64,000 bases of DNA from 34-65-8 sp046294735 (GTDB lineage Bacteria > Pseudomonadota > Alphaproteobacteria > Sphingomonadales > Sphingomonadaceae). Shown here one piece after another: positions 1 to 8,558 of the stretch. The DNA is taken from assembly GCA_046294735.1 (NCBI GenBank), contig JBKBKB010000001.1:372001-436000 (forward strand), given 5' to 3'. The translations under genes and the position numbers were made by a program. The notes beneath the pieces are model-generated. The model did no database searches. It saw only the letters and a program-made list of their open reading frames with translations, and had not been told where the DNA came from. The number at the start of each line of letters is the position of its first letter. Position 1 is the stretch's first letter.

Positions 1-2
1 AT

Positions 3-854
3 GACCGCGCCAAGGAGCTCTCGAAATCCCTCTGGGGTTTGAAAGAAGTCTTCCTGGTCGGCTTCTTCCTGCAGATCGGAATGTCCGGCCTACCAGATTG
101 GAGTGATCTGGCTTTCGCGCTGGCCGTGGCGCTGGTCCTGCCAGTTAAGGGTGCACTGTTCTTCCTGCTGCTCACGCGGTTCCGGGTGCGCGCTCGCACC
201 GCTTTTCTCGCAGCCGCCAGTTTGACCGCCTACAGCGAATTCGGGTTGATCGTGGCCGCCGGAGTGCTGGAAGAATGGCTGGTCCCGCTCGCGTTGGCAG
301 TGAGCCTGTCGTTTATCTTTGCTGCTGTGTTCAACAACTTCGGTGCAGCTATTTACCGCCAATTCGCGAACAGCCTGCAACGGTTCGAGACCCAAGCCAT
401 CCACCGCGATGAGGCACCCACTGACATTGGCGATGCGCGGATCCTGATCCTCGGTATGGGGCGAACCGGCACGGCCGCCTACGATGCACTGGCACCGCTG
501 GGCGAGCCGCTGATCGGGATCGATTCAGACACCTACAAGGTCCAGTCCCACATCGACGCTGATCGCAATGCCACCTATGCCGATGCGGAAGACGAAGGGT
601 TCTGGCGCGATCTCAATATCGGCAAGCTCAAAGCGGTGGTCATTGCGGTCAACGACGCGGCAGCAAAAGAGCAGGCCGTGGTCTGCTTGCGCAAGAAGCG
701 CTTTGAAGGCCCGATCATCGCCCACGCCATGTGGGAAGACGAGATCGCCAAGCTGGAGCAGGCGGGCGCGACGCATGTCTGGCAGACCATGAACCAGGCA
801 GGGCTTGGCCTCGCGCGCGATACCGCCCGTTCGATCGGCCTGAATGCGCCCTGA
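3..854 (+). CDS. KefB/KefC-type cation:proton antiporter, C-terminal part (partial)
   Basis: The frame is open to the left window edge, so this is the last 283 residues of a longer protein. The first ~110 residues are hydrophobic helices with a charged SLWGLKEVFLVGFFLQIG-type segment, as in the CPA2 monovalent cation/proton antiporter membrane domain. A Rossmann TrkA-N (RCK) domain follows, starting at the glycine-rich GMGRTGTAAY turn and with an acidic residue in GIDSD. This architecture fits KefB/KefC-like potassium/proton antiporters of the inner membrane, gated by NAD(H) or glutathione conjugates in the known family. The exact ion and ligand cannot be told from here. The RCK domain is short and lacks a clear TrkA-C domain. 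argG follows after 80 bp. Confidence 0.85.
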   Translation, partial: DRAKELSKSLWGLKEVFLVGFFLQIGMSGLPDWSDLAFALAVALVLPVKGALFFLLLTRFRVRARTAFLAAASLTAYSEFGLIVAAGVLEEWLVPLALAVSLSFIFAAVFNNFGAAIYRQFANSLQRFETQAIHRDEAPTDIGDARILILGMGRTGTAAYDALAPLGEPLIGIDSDTYKVQSHIDADRNATYADAEDEGFWRDLNIGKLKAVVIAVNDAAAKEQAVVCLRKKRFEGPIIAHAMWEDEIAKLEQAGATHVWQTMNQAGLGLARDTARSIGLNAP

Positions 855-934
855 TCCGGGCCAGACCCTATTCCGTTGCACCTTGAGCCATGCACTGATA
901 ACCGCGCGCCGCCCTTCAAGCGGAGACAATACCG

Positions 935-2149
935 ATGTCCGATATCAAGCGGGTCGTCCTGGCCTATTCCGGCGGCCTCGATACAAGCGTGATCGCCAAG
1001 TGGCTTGAGGTGGAGCGCGGGCTGGAGGTGGTCACCTTCACCGCCGATCTCGGCCAGGGCGAAGAGATCGAGCCTGCCCGGGCCAAGGCGCGGGCGATGG
1101 GCATCCCGGATAATCACATCTTTATCGAAGATCTGCGCGAAGAGTTCGTGCGCGATTTCGTCTTCCCGATGATGCGCGCCAATGCCCGCTACGAAGGCGA
1201 CTACCTGCTCGGAACCTCGATTGCCCGTCCGCTCATCTCCAAGCGCCTGGTCGAGATCGCGCACGAGACCGGGGCCGACGCAATTGCCCATGGCGCGACT
1301 GGCAAGGGCAATGATCAGGTCCGGTTCGAACTCAGCGCCTATGCGCTCGACCCCGACATCAAGGTGATCGCCCCGTGGCGCGAATGGGACCTGACCAGCC
1401 GCACCGCGCTGATCGCATGGGCCGAGGCGCACCAGATCCAGGTGCCCAAGGACAAACGCGGCGACAGCCCCTTCTCGACCGATGCCAACCTTCTCCACAC
1501 CTCCAGCGAAGGCAAGGTGCTGGAAGACCCGTGGGACGAAACGCCCGATTACGTCTATTCGCGCACCGAGCATCCCGAAAACGCGCCCGATACGCCGGAA
1601 TACATCACGATCGATTTCGAGCGCGGTGACGGTGTGGCCCTGAACGGTGAGGCCATGAGCCCCGCCACCCTGCTGGCCGCGCTCAATGAACTGGGCCGCA
1701 AGCACGGCATCGGCCGTCTCGACCTGGTCGAAAACCGGTTCGTTGGCATGAAGAGCCGCGGGATGTACGAGACCCCGGGCGGCGAGATCTATGCCCGCGC
1801 GCATCGCGGAATCGAACAGATCACGCTCGACCGGGGCGCCGCGCACCTCAAGGACGAGCTGATGCCCAAGTATGCCGAGCTCATCTACAACGGCTTCTGG
1901 TTCAGCCCGGAGCGGGAGATGCTGCAGGCGGCGATCGACCTGAGCCAGGAGAAGGTGTCAGGCACGGTCCGGATGAAGCTCTACAAAGGCCTCGCCAGCG
2001 TGGTCGGCCGCAAGTCGGCCAACTCGCTCTATTCGGAAGCGCACGTGACCTTCGAGGATGATGCTGGCGCCTATGACCAGAAGGATGCTGCTGGCTTCAT
2101 CAAGCTCAATGCCTTGCGGTTGCGGCTGCTGGCGAAGCGGGACCGCTAG
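935..2149 (+). CDS. argG: argininosuccinate synthase
   Basis: 404 residues, the normal length for ArgG. It joins citrulline and aspartate with ATP to make argininosuccinate in cytoplasmic arginine biosynthesis. The N-type ATP pyrophosphatase P-loop (AYSGGLDTSVI, residues ~9-19) lies at the N-terminus. Other family blocks are present: LGTSIARPL, AHGATGKGNDQVRFE, and GDSPFSTDANLLHTSSEG. The ATG follows an AGCGGAGA-type ribosome site. The same window encodes AST-pathway arginine catabolism 38 kb away, so the cell can both make and degrade arginine. Confidence 0.98.
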   Translation: MSDIKRVVLAYSGGLDTSVIAKWLEVERGLEVVTFTADLGQGEEIEPARAKARAMGIPDNHIFIEDLREEFVRDFVFPMMRANARYEGDYLLGTSIARPLISKRLVEIAHETGADAIAHGATGKGNDQVRFELSAYALDPDIKVIAPWREWDLTSRTALIAWAEAHQIQVPKDKRGDSPFSTDANLLHTSSEGKVLEDPWDETPDYVYSRTEHPENAPDTPEYITIDFERGDGVALNGEAMSPATLLAALNELGRKHGIGRLDLVENRFVGMKSRGMYETPGGEIYARAHRGIEQITLDRGAAHLKDELMPKYAELIYNGFWFSPEREMLQAAIDLSQEKVSGTVRMKLYKGLASVVGRKSANSLYSEAHVTFEDDAGAYDQKDAAGFIKLNALRLRLLAKRDR

Positions 2150-2181
2150 GCCTATCGCGGGCGGTGCGACGAGGCGTTGAC

Positions 2182-2224
2182 TTATCCACCCGTGTCCACA
2201 GCGAAATCGGGGGAAAGTGGATAA
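2182..2224. promoter_or_regulatory. Cluster of DnaA-box-like sites as an inverted pair
   Basis: TTATCCAC (2182-2189) and GTGGATAA (2217-2224) form a perfect 8-bp inverted pair. Both match eight of the nine bases of the DnaA box consensus TTATCCACA. A weaker TGTCCACA lies between them at 2193-2200. A TTGACT hexamer (2177-2182) overlaps the first site. Seen directly: the sequence pairing. Inferred: DnaA binding, perhaps controlling the RNA-like region downstream. The same bases could also simply be a hairpin in the argG 3' untranslated region. Confidence 0.4.
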
Positions 2225-2289
2225 CTCGGCCTTGCAAAGCTTGAACGACTCACTTTGAGGGTGCAGCTTTGTCTCATCGGAAGGGCACG

Positions 2290-2775
2290 GACGCCGCAAC
2301 GAATGAAGGTCTAACCACCGGAAAACGAAGCGAAATCCGAACCTGGAAGAGGTAGCGGGAACTGTCCCGCGGTCTTCGAGGACCAGATGCAGAAGGTTTC
2401 GGCCGGATGCAAGTGGGCCGATTGAGAAGAACGCGAAAGCATCCTGCTGCGGGCCGGACAATCCGGTCGCCTATCGTTGGAAGGCGCAGATGCCACAGGC
2501 AAACGCGCAGTCCGCTTGAGATGGACGGCCAACACGGGTTGACTGGTCTCGGTTTCGAACAGGCCGCAGGGGCGATCCCCGGATCGCGCACTGGGCAGGC
2601 AGGAACCGGATGCCGGTGCGAGCGCCGGTGATACAGCCGGATGGTCCGGTTCGCCGGACCGAAGGGGAAACCATCGGGCGCCAAGTGCTCGCTGGAAGGG
2701 GAAGCCGCAAGGCGGAACTGAATGGCAGTCCACGCGCTGGTGAGAGTGGGGTCGGCAGAAATGCCGGCCCCATTT
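2290..2775 (+). ncRNA. Candidate structured non-coding RNA, family not recognised
   Basis: An 840-bp gap separates argG from the RlpA-like gene and I find no credible gene in it. From about 2290 it is full of compact hairpins: 2355-2370 (GCGGGA/TCCCGC, loop ACTG), 2371-2384, 2454-2466 (CCGGA/TCCGG), and a CCGGTG/CGCCGG stem near 2610-2625. There is also a perfect 7-bp stem capped by TTCG at 2643-2660 and a GCC-GCAA-GGC GNRA tetraloop at 2704-2713. It ends in a terminator-like hairpin at 2748-2771. This is what a ~0.5-kb structured transcript would look like. I could not match it to RNase P RNA, SRP RNA, 6S RNA, a group I/II intron or a known riboswitch. Ends are approximate. 2150-2290 and 2782-2988 hold no other feature I can name, apart from promoter space for the next gene. 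Confidence 0.45.
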
Positions 2776-2784
2776 GCATTTTGG
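2748..2784 (+). terminator. Rho-independent terminator-like hairpin
   Basis: GGGGTCGGC (2748-2756) pairs with GCCGGCCCC (2763-2771) with a single G-T pair and a 6-nt loop. It is followed by the T-rich ATTTGCATTTT. It would end the candidate RNA upstream of it. Confidence 0.55.
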
Positions 2785-2988
2785 CCCCAATCCGAAGCAA
2801 ACCGACCACAATCGCGCCCGATTCTTGCCATGAAGAGCGGCGGGGGGAGCCCGGTTCCGGCGTGCGGTCGTGTTTTCGCCTCATTTGGTCGCTGAGGCGT
2901 TCCTCACCATCGACCAACCGTTGCGGCGGTTTGGTTTCGGGTAGCACTAGCGGCTAGAGGCGCCGCCACGCAAAGTGAAAGGCCTGTT

Positions 2989-3537
2989 ATGGCCCGCGCC
3001 ACCCTTATGACGAAACCCTCTCCATACCCTCCCTCCCGCACCCGGCGGATCGCATTGGCCGCCGCGCTCGCCGTTCTGCCGCTCGGCTCCGCCTTGGCAG
3101 AGTCGAGGGCCATGACTGCTGGCAGCGACAGCGCCGCTACTGCCATCGCGGTCGATGCCGTCACGGCGGTTGAGGCCGTGCCGATGGTCCAGCCCCTCCC
3201 TGTGCCAGCTGCGCCCCAACCACCCCGCACCCCGGTCGTGCGCTTGCTCGGCAGCGGCGTCGCCAGCTTCTACGGCGGGGAGTTGCACGGCCGCCGCACC
3301 GCCAGCGGCGAGCGGTTCGATATGCACGCCCTCACCGCCGCGCACCGCACCCTGCCCTTCGGCACCCGGGTGATGGTAACCAATCCCGCCAACGGCCGCT
3401 CAGTCACCGTGCGCATCAACGACCGCGGCCCATTCCACGGCGGACGGGTGATCGACGTCAGCCGCGCCGCCGCCAACGAGCTAGGCCTGGTCGCGCGCGG
3501 CCACGGCACAGTCGAGCTGGCGTTGGTCGAGGGCTGA
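2989..3537 (+). CDS. RlpA-like septal ring / double-psi beta-barrel lipoprotein-type protein
   Basis: 182 residues. The N-terminus is basic followed by a hydrophobic segment ending in ALAE, a likely Sec signal peptide. There is no clear lipobox Cys. A Pro/Ala-rich linker leads to an RlpA double-psi beta-barrel domain (~residues 88-180) with the hallmark GVASFYG, RTASGE, TAAHRTLPFGT and RINDRGPF blocks. In the family this is a lytic transglycosylase acting on denuded peptidoglycan at the septum. The C-terminal SPOR domain of E. coli RlpA is absent, so septal targeting may differ. It stands alone on the plus strand. Confidence 0.85.
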   Translation: MARATLMTKPSPYPPSRTRRIALAAALAVLPLGSALAESRAMTAGSDSAATAIAVDAVTAVEAVPMVQPLPVPAAPQPPRTPVVRLLGSGVASFYGGELHGRRTASGERFDMHALTAAHRTLPFGTRVMVTNPANGRSVTVRINDRGPFHGGRVIDVSRAAANELGLVARGHGTVELALVEG

Positions 3538-3548
3538 GACCCGCCCGC

Positions 3549-4151
3549 GTGCCGCCCGCACCGGACACCTCCGCCCCCATCAGGCAAACAAGCGTCACCC
3601 ACACTGTCCGCAAGGGCGTGCTCGAGGCCGACCCGCGCAGCTGGACCGCCGCGCCGGATGCGCTGACCATCACCCAGCACGGCCAGACAGTCACCATCCC
3701 CTATGCCAAGCTCACCGAGCTGCGCCTGCGCTACGAGCCGGGGCGCTTTGCCACCAACCGCTGCACGGCTGCAGTGGTAACCAACACCGGCTGGACCGCC
3801 GAGATCGACAACCAGCACTGGGCCGGAGTGGCCGACTTCGAGGACCGCAGCCTGACCTACCGCCTGCTGGTCGAGGCCTTGCTTGCCCGCCTTCGCGCGG
3901 CCAACCCGGAGGCGCGGTTGGTGACTGGCCAGGGCGCCATGCTGTGGCTGAGCATGGGCGTGCTGCTGGGGGCGGTGGCGCTGCTATTCCTCACAGTGCT
4001 GACGATCGGCGGCCCCGGCATCGCGCTGGTCAAGCTGGCGGTGCTGGCGTTCTTCGCGCCTACCATGATCCGCTATATCCGCGCCAACCGCCGCCGGGTT
4101 CTGCCGATCACCGCCGATCCGCCGCCAGGCGTTCTCCCCGCAATCGGCTGA
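3549..4151 (+). CDS. Hypothetical membrane protein, two C-terminal TM helices
   Basis: 200 residues from a GTG 11 bp after the RlpA-like gene, probably co-transcribed with it. I do not recognise a family. The first ~125 residues are soluble, with a TVTIPYAKLTELRLRYEPG strand-rich stretch reminiscent of a PH-like fold. Two hydrophobic helices follow (~residues 133-155 and 157-172) and then a basic RANRRR tail. The charge pattern suggests the tail is cytoplasmic. Function unknown. Confidence 0.7.
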   Translation: MPPAPDTSAPIRQTSVTHTVRKGVLEADPRSWTAAPDALTITQHGQTVTIPYAKLTELRLRYEPGRFATNRCTAAVVTNTGWTAEIDNQHWAGVADFEDRSLTYRLLVEALLARLRAANPEARLVTGQGAMLWLSMGVLLGAVALLFLTVLTIGGPGIALVKLAVLAFFAPTMIRYIRANRRRVLPITADPPPGVLPAIG

Positions 4152-4258
4152 CGCCGAGGCGGCCTTTTCGGAAGGCACCAAGGCTAGCAGTTTGGCATGT
4201 CGGCCGCATCATGGCGCCGCGGAACCCAGGCGAACCGTTCGAAGCAGACTTGCCCTCT

Positions 4259-5290
4259 CTACCGCCCCTCCCTTTTCAGCAGTTCCGCCTTGATCTCGCT
4301 CCCATAAGCATACCCGCCCAGCCTGCCGTCCGCCGCGATTACGCGATGGCACGGGATCAGGACGGCGACCTGGTTCGCCCCGTTTGCCCCACCAACTGCG
4401 CGGCTTGCCTTCGGGTTTCCGAGCAGTGCGGCGAGTTCGCCGTAACTGCGCGTCTCGCCCGGCGGGATCGCGCGCAGGGCCTGCCATACCCGCTGTTGGA
4501 AGGCGGTGCCCCGGACGTCGAGCGGGATGTCGGCTCCTGTGCCCGGCCGCTCGACCGCCGCCGCCGCCCGGGCGAACAGGGCGCGGAAGGGCTCGCCTGC
4601 TGGCTCCAGCCGTGCGTGTGGGAAACGGCGGCGCAGGTCCGCTTCACCTTCGTTGAAGGCGAGTAGGCAGACGCCCGTGTCCGTCGCCGCGACCAGCATC
4701 GGGGCCACGCTCGTTTCCACTACCGCCCAGTGCAGCACCTGCCCTGCCCCGCCCTTGCGCCATGTTGCTGCTGCCATGCCTGAACCCTTCCTTGCATCGT
4801 AGAACCGTGACGGCGCGCCATAGCCGGCCATATATATGGCCTCGGTGACCGACCCGGCAGAGGTGAGCGCCTCGTCCGCCCGCGCTTTCTTCAGCGCGCG
4901 CTGGTAAGCCGCCGGGGAGAGCCCGGTAGAGCGGGTGAACAGTCGCTGGAAATGAGCCGGGGAATAATCGGTCGCCGCACCGAGCCGGGCCAGCGGCACC
5001 GGCGCCTCGCTGTGCCGGAGCAGGTCGATGGCAGCGCGCACCGCCGCTTCCTCGCGGCTCTGCTGGTCGGGCGCACAGCGCTTGCAGGCGCGCAGGCCCG
5101 CCGCCTCGGCCTGCGCGGGGCTGGAATAAAAGCGCACGTTCTCTCGCCGGGGCGCACGCGCCGGGCAGGACGGGCGGCAGTATATCCCGGTCGAGTGGAC
5201 CCCGGTCACGAACACGCCGTCGAACCGGCGGTCCTTGGCCAGCGCAATCCGCCAGCGCGCCGCGTCATCCAGCTGTTCGTTCCGTTCCAT
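4259..5290 (-). CDS. ada: Bifunctional Ada: methylphosphotriester/O6-methylguanine methyltransferase and AraC regulator
   Basis: 343 residues with the full Ada architecture. An N-terminal zinc domain has the four Cys ligands in GIYCRPSC and ACKRC; the first is the methylphosphotriester acceptor. A central AraC-type HTH (SPAHFQRLFTRSTGLSPAAYQ) follows. The C-terminal O6-alkylguanine methyltransferase has the PCHRV active site. In the family, self-methylation turns Ada into an activator of its own gene and other alkylation-repair genes. The ATG was chosen at 5290 because the zinc domain starts directly after it; longer upstream readings are low-quality. It is divergent from the protease gene with a 78-bp shared promoter region. 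Confidence 0.95.
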   Translation of the reverse strand: MERNEQLDDAARWRIALAKDRRFDGVFVTGVHSTGIYCRPSCPARAPRRENVRFYSSPAQAEAAGLRACKRCAPDQQSREEAAVRAAIDLLRHSEAPVPLARLGAATDYSPAHFQRLFTRSTGLSPAAYQRALKKARADEALTSAGSVTEAIYMAGYGAPSRFYDARKGSGMAAATWRKGGAGQVLHWAVVETSVAPMLVAATDTGVCLLAFNEGEADLRRRFPHARLEPAGEPFRALFARAAAAVERPGTGADIPLDVRGTAFQQRVWQALRAIPPGETRSYGELAALLGNPKASRAVGGANGANQVAVLIPCHRVIAADGRLGGYAYGSEIKAELLKREGR

Positions 5291-5368
5291 GCCCCATCCA
5301 TGCCACAGGCACCGGCGCAGTTCATCCCGAAGCTTGCGGTCAAAGCAACGCCGCGCCAGAACAGTGCG

Positions 5369-6946
5369 ATGAACCGCTACCTTGCCGCCCTCGCCCTCTT
5401 TATAGGCCTGTTTCTCCCTTCGCTGGCGCAGGCCGACCCGGCCGACATCGACGCCGCTGCGCGGGGAGTGGTGCGGGTGGTGATCATGGGCAGCGACGGG
5501 GAGGAGATCATCCCGCTCAGCCACGGCTCGGGCTTCGCCGTCTCGCCGCGTCGGATTGTTACCAACGCCCACGTGGTGCGAGCCGCGGCGATGGACGATT
5601 CGCTGCGTATCGGCGTGGTCCCGGCGGAGGGCGACGAGGCGGTGTTCGGGCGGATCATTGCGGTCAGCCCGCGCAACGATCTGGCGCTGGTCGAACTGAC
5701 CGGCACCCTGCGCCTGCCGCCGCTGACGATTGCCGCCAGTGCCCCGCGTGACAGCGGTGATGCCATCGCAGTCGGCTATCCGATGAATGTCGACCGGGCT
5801 CAGGGGCTGGAGATCAGCGACCTGTTCCGCTCGCAGCCCCCGGTCAAGAGCCGCGGCGCGCTGGCAGGGGCAAGGCCGAGCCGCCAGTTCGACACCCTGC
5901 TCCACACCGCTGCAATCGCGCGCGGCAATTCGGGTGGGCCGCTGCTCGACCCGTGCGGGCGGGTGCTGGGGGTCAACAGCTTCGGCGCGGAGAGCGATGC
6001 CTCCGATGCGGAGTTCTTCTTTGCGGTGTCGAACCGCGAGCTGCTGCCGTTCCTGGAGTCTAACGGGGTAGTCCCGCAGGTCAACGACCTGCCCTGCCGC
6101 AGCCTGACCGAACTCGACCAGGCCGAACAGGCGCGGCTGGCCCGCGAGGAAGCGGAAGCGCGCCTCCAGCTCGACGCCAGCCGCGAGGAAGTCCGCGACC
6201 GGCGGGAGCGCGCGCGGCTCGAAGCGAGCGAGGACGTCCAGACCGAGCGGGAGAACCGGATGGCGCTGGCGTTCCTACTGGTGCTGGTGGCCGCCGGGGC
6301 CGGGCCGGTCGCTTGGCGCGCCCGCCAGACCGCGCGTGGAACTGGCACGGAGAAGGACCCGGGCGCGGAGCGTCGGATGATGATCGCCGGGACAATTGCG
6401 GCGGTGGCAACGGTGATCGCAGCCGCGTTCTGGTTCACCCGTCCCGGGCTTGACGAAGTCGACCGGCGGGTCGCTGCCGCCCTTGCCCAGGGTGCCTCAG
6501 GTGCCGCGGGCACACCGGATGTCGGCGGCTCGGTTGCGGCTGGGGGCACGCTGGTGTGCACACTCGACCTTGCCCGCAGCCGCGTGACCGGCGCGCCGGA
6601 CAAGGAAATCGAATTTGCCTGGCAGGACAGCGGCTGCGTCAACGGTCGCACCCAGTATGGCATGGCTGGCGGCGAATGGGCTCGGGTGTTCGTGCCTAAC
6701 GAGGAAGACGCCGTCTCAGTCAGCCGGTTCGATCCGGACACGCTGACCTACCGCACCGACCGTTTTCTGCTGGGGCGGGCCGAAATGACTGCGGCGCGCA
6801 ACGCCCGCAGGCAATATACCCCACCCGCTTGCTACACCGCGAGCGCGGCGGCTAAGCTCGGCGACCTGCAGGGCTCGGTCACCGCAACGTTGCCTGACCG
6901 GCCCAACGAGCGGCTGGTCTACACCTGCAAACCGAAAGGGCAGTAG
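5369..6946 (+). CDS. Secreted/membrane-anchored trypsin-like serine protease with coiled coil and two TM helices
   Basis: 525 residues. Signal peptide 1-22 (MNRYLAALALFIGLFLPSLAQA minus the last residues). An S1C-like chymotrypsin-fold domain follows with the triad visible as His68 (TNAHV), Asp104 (RNDLALV) and Ser188 (ARGNSGGP). Residues ~235-285 are a highly charged coiled coil, then a TM helix ~287-305, a basic loop, a second TM helix ~325-345 and a C-terminal soluble domain with Cys pairs. So the protease faces the periplasm and the C-terminal domain probably does too. This is unlike DegP/DegS because no PDZ domain is seen. Substrate unknown. Confidence 0.85.
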   Translation: MNRYLAALALFIGLFLPSLAQADPADIDAAARGVVRVVIMGSDGEEIIPLSHGSGFAVSPRRIVTNAHVVRAAAMDDSLRIGVVPAEGDEAVFGRIIAVSPRNDLALVELTGTLRLPPLTIAASAPRDSGDAIAVGYPMNVDRAQGLEISDLFRSQPPVKSRGALAGARPSRQFDTLLHTAAIARGNSGGPLLDPCGRVLGVNSFGAESDASDAEFFFAVSNRELLPFLESNGVVPQVNDLPCRSLTELDQAEQARLAREEAEARLQLDASREEVRDRRERARLEASEDVQTERENRMALAFLLVLVAAGAGPVAWRARQTARGTGTEKDPGAERRMMIAGTIAAVATVIAAAFWFTRPGLDEVDRRVAAALAQGASGAAGTPDVGGSVAAGGTLVCTLDLARSRVTGAPDKEIEFAWQDSGCVNGRTQYGMAGGEWARVFVPNEEDAVSVSRFDPDTLTYRTDRFLLGRAEMTAARNARRQYTPPACYTASAAAKLGDLQGSVTATLPDRPNERLVYTCKPKGQ

Positions 6947-6949
6947 CGC

Positions 6950-7783
6950 TCAGGCCGCGAGTGCTTCGCCCGACAGCGTAATCCGGTGCATCTCGCGGTA
7001 GTGGCCGTGGTAGTCGTTCAGCGCGTTGTGCCAGGTCGTGCGGTTATCCCAGATTGTCACGGTGCCGGGGCGCCACTGGACCCGGCACTGGTTGTCCTCG
7101 CGCACCGCCTCGGCCAGCAAGCGCTGGAGCAGCGGTAGGCTTTCCTCGCGGGTCTGGCCGACGAAGTTGATCGTGAACGCACCGTTGACATAGAGCAGCT
7201 TGCGCCCGGTGTGCGGGTGGCGGATCACCACCGGGTGAACCGCGCCCGTGTTGAGATCATGCCCGCGCAGGTCGCGCGCCATGTCGGTCTGGGCATAGAG
7301 GCCGTCAGCCTTGTAGACGTGGTCAGCCGTGTGGAACGCCTCCAGCCCCTCGATCTCAGCCTTCAACTCATCGGACAGCGCATCGTAGGCCGCGCCCATG
7401 TGCGCGAACAGCGTGTCGCCCCCGTGCGGCGGCAGCGCGCGCGCGACCAGGATCGAGCCCATCGCCGGGATCTGGTCATACGAATGGTCAGTATGCCACG
7501 CGCCGCCGATATTTGTCACTTGGTCGGGCTGCTTGCGGACGATCGCGATCTGCGGATACCTGTCCTGCAGGGGAAAGTAGTTGTTGATATCGATCCCGCC
7601 CCACCGCTCGGCAAAGGCGATATGATCCTCGGGCGAAAACTGCTGGTCGCGGAACACCGCCACCCCATGTTCATAGATCGCCTGCCTTATTGCCTCCATT
7701 TCGGCATCGCTGCACGAAGCCAGCGCAATGCCGGAAATTTCGACACCGCATTTCGGCCCCATGGGCGTCATTTCCATTGCCAT
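6950..7783 (-). CDS. TauD/TfdA-family Fe(II)/2-oxoglutarate dioxygenase
   Basis: 277 residues from the ATG at 7783. The iron-binding facial triad is visible as His97-x-Asp99 (WHTDH) and His252 (DNRTTWH). An arginine at the C-terminal REMHRIT would bind 2-oxoglutarate. The family hydroxylates taurine, alkyl sulfates, 2,4-D and other acids; the substrate cannot be read from sequence. No sulfonate or sulfate transporter is adjacent, so taurine use is not supported by context. It is divergent from the ATP synthase operon with ~209 bp between them. Confidence 0.9.
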   Translation of the reverse strand: MAMEMTPMGPKCGVEISGIALASCSDAEMEAIRQAIYEHGVAVFRDQQFSPEDHIAFAERWGGIDINNYFPLQDRYPQIAIVRKQPDQVTNIGGAWHTDHSYDQIPAMGSILVARALPPHGGDTLFAHMGAAYDALSDELKAEIEGLEAFHTADHVYKADGLYAQTDMARDLRGHDLNTGAVHPVVIRHPHTGRKLLYVNGAFTINFVGQTREESLPLLQRLLAEAVREDNQCRVQWRPGTVTIWDNRTTWHNALNDYHGHYREMHRITLSGEALAA

Positions 7784-7992
7784 CCGTGCTCTTCCTCTCT
7801 CGTTTTCCCCACTACAATATGCCGGCGGAAAGGCGAGTCCAGCCAATTCCGCCGCGCTTCGGCCAAGAGCCGGTTGCAATGCAGCATTGCCAGTGCTAGG
7901 CGCGCGCCTGCCCTGCCGGGGAGACCACAGTCACCCAATACGGCCCGGGCACAGCATCGTTATTTTCCGGACCTTGTAAGGACGAGAGACGC

Positions 7993-8547
7993 GTGGAGAT
8001 TTCCGCCGGTATTCAGGCTAGCCTGGCAGGGCGTTACGCCTCAGCCCTGTTCGATCTCGCGAGCGAGGCCGGGACGGTCACCGCTGTCGAATCGGACCTT
8101 GACACCTTGGCTTCCGCGCTGGCCGAATCGACCGACTTGCGTGCTGCGACCACCAACCCGCAACTGAGCCGCGCGGCCCAGGGTGCCGCAGTTGGCGCAG
8201 TGGCGAAGGCGCTCAAGCTGTCGGACCTTACCACCCGCTTTCTCGGCGTGCTGGCAAGCAATCGTCGTCTCGCCGACCTGCCCGGCATGATCCGCGCCTT
8301 CCGCGCAATTGCCGCTGCCCAGCGCGGCGAGGTAACCGCCGAAGTCAGCAGCGCCCGCGCCCTGAGCGACGGCCAGCTGGAAGCGCTCAAGGCCAAACTT
8401 ACGGCCCGCGAAGGCCGTACTGTGAAGATTTCGACCACGGTTGACCCCGACCTGCTCGGCGGCCTGGTCGTCACCATCGGATCGAAGCGCATTGATGGCT
8501 CGATCCGCACCCGTCTCAATTCCCTCGCGCACGCGATGAAAGGCTGA
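7993..8547 (+). CDS. atpH: F1F0 ATP synthase subunit delta
   Basis: 184 residues, normal length. It is the peripheral stalk subunit that fixes the F1 alpha3beta3 crown to the b subunits. The N-terminal helical bundle starts with GIQASLAGRYASALFDLA; the C-terminal VDPDLLGGLVVTIGSKRIDGSI block is diagnostic. The GTG start has AAGGA about 10 nt upstream. First gene of the alphaproteobacterial F1 order delta-alpha-gamma-beta-epsilon. The F0 genes are not in this window, as usual in this class. Confidence 0.97.
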   Translation: MEISAGIQASLAGRYASALFDLASEAGTVTAVESDLDTLASALAESTDLRAATTNPQLSRAAQGAAVGAVAKALKLSDLTTRFLGVLASNRRLADLPGMIRAFRAIAAAQRGEVTAEVSSARALSDGQLEALKAKLTAREGRTVKISTTVDPDLLGGLVVTIGSKRIDGSIRTRLNSLAHAMKG

Positions 8548-8558
8548 AGGCACACCCC

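Noticed and set aside
2182..2224. Chromosomal replication origin
   Set aside because: Only two or three DnaA-like boxes, no AT-rich unwinding region, no dnaA/parAB/gidAB genes nearby.
2290..2775. RNase P RNA, group II intron or cobalamin riboswitch
   Set aside because: The conserved cores (GGAAAGTCCGGGCT, domain V AGC-bulge helix, B12 box with its 5' partner) are not present; only loose resemblance remains.
4259..5905. A 548-codon Ada reading starting far upstream
   Set aside because: The extra N-terminal part is antisense to the protease gene; the zinc domain begins right after the ATG at 5290.
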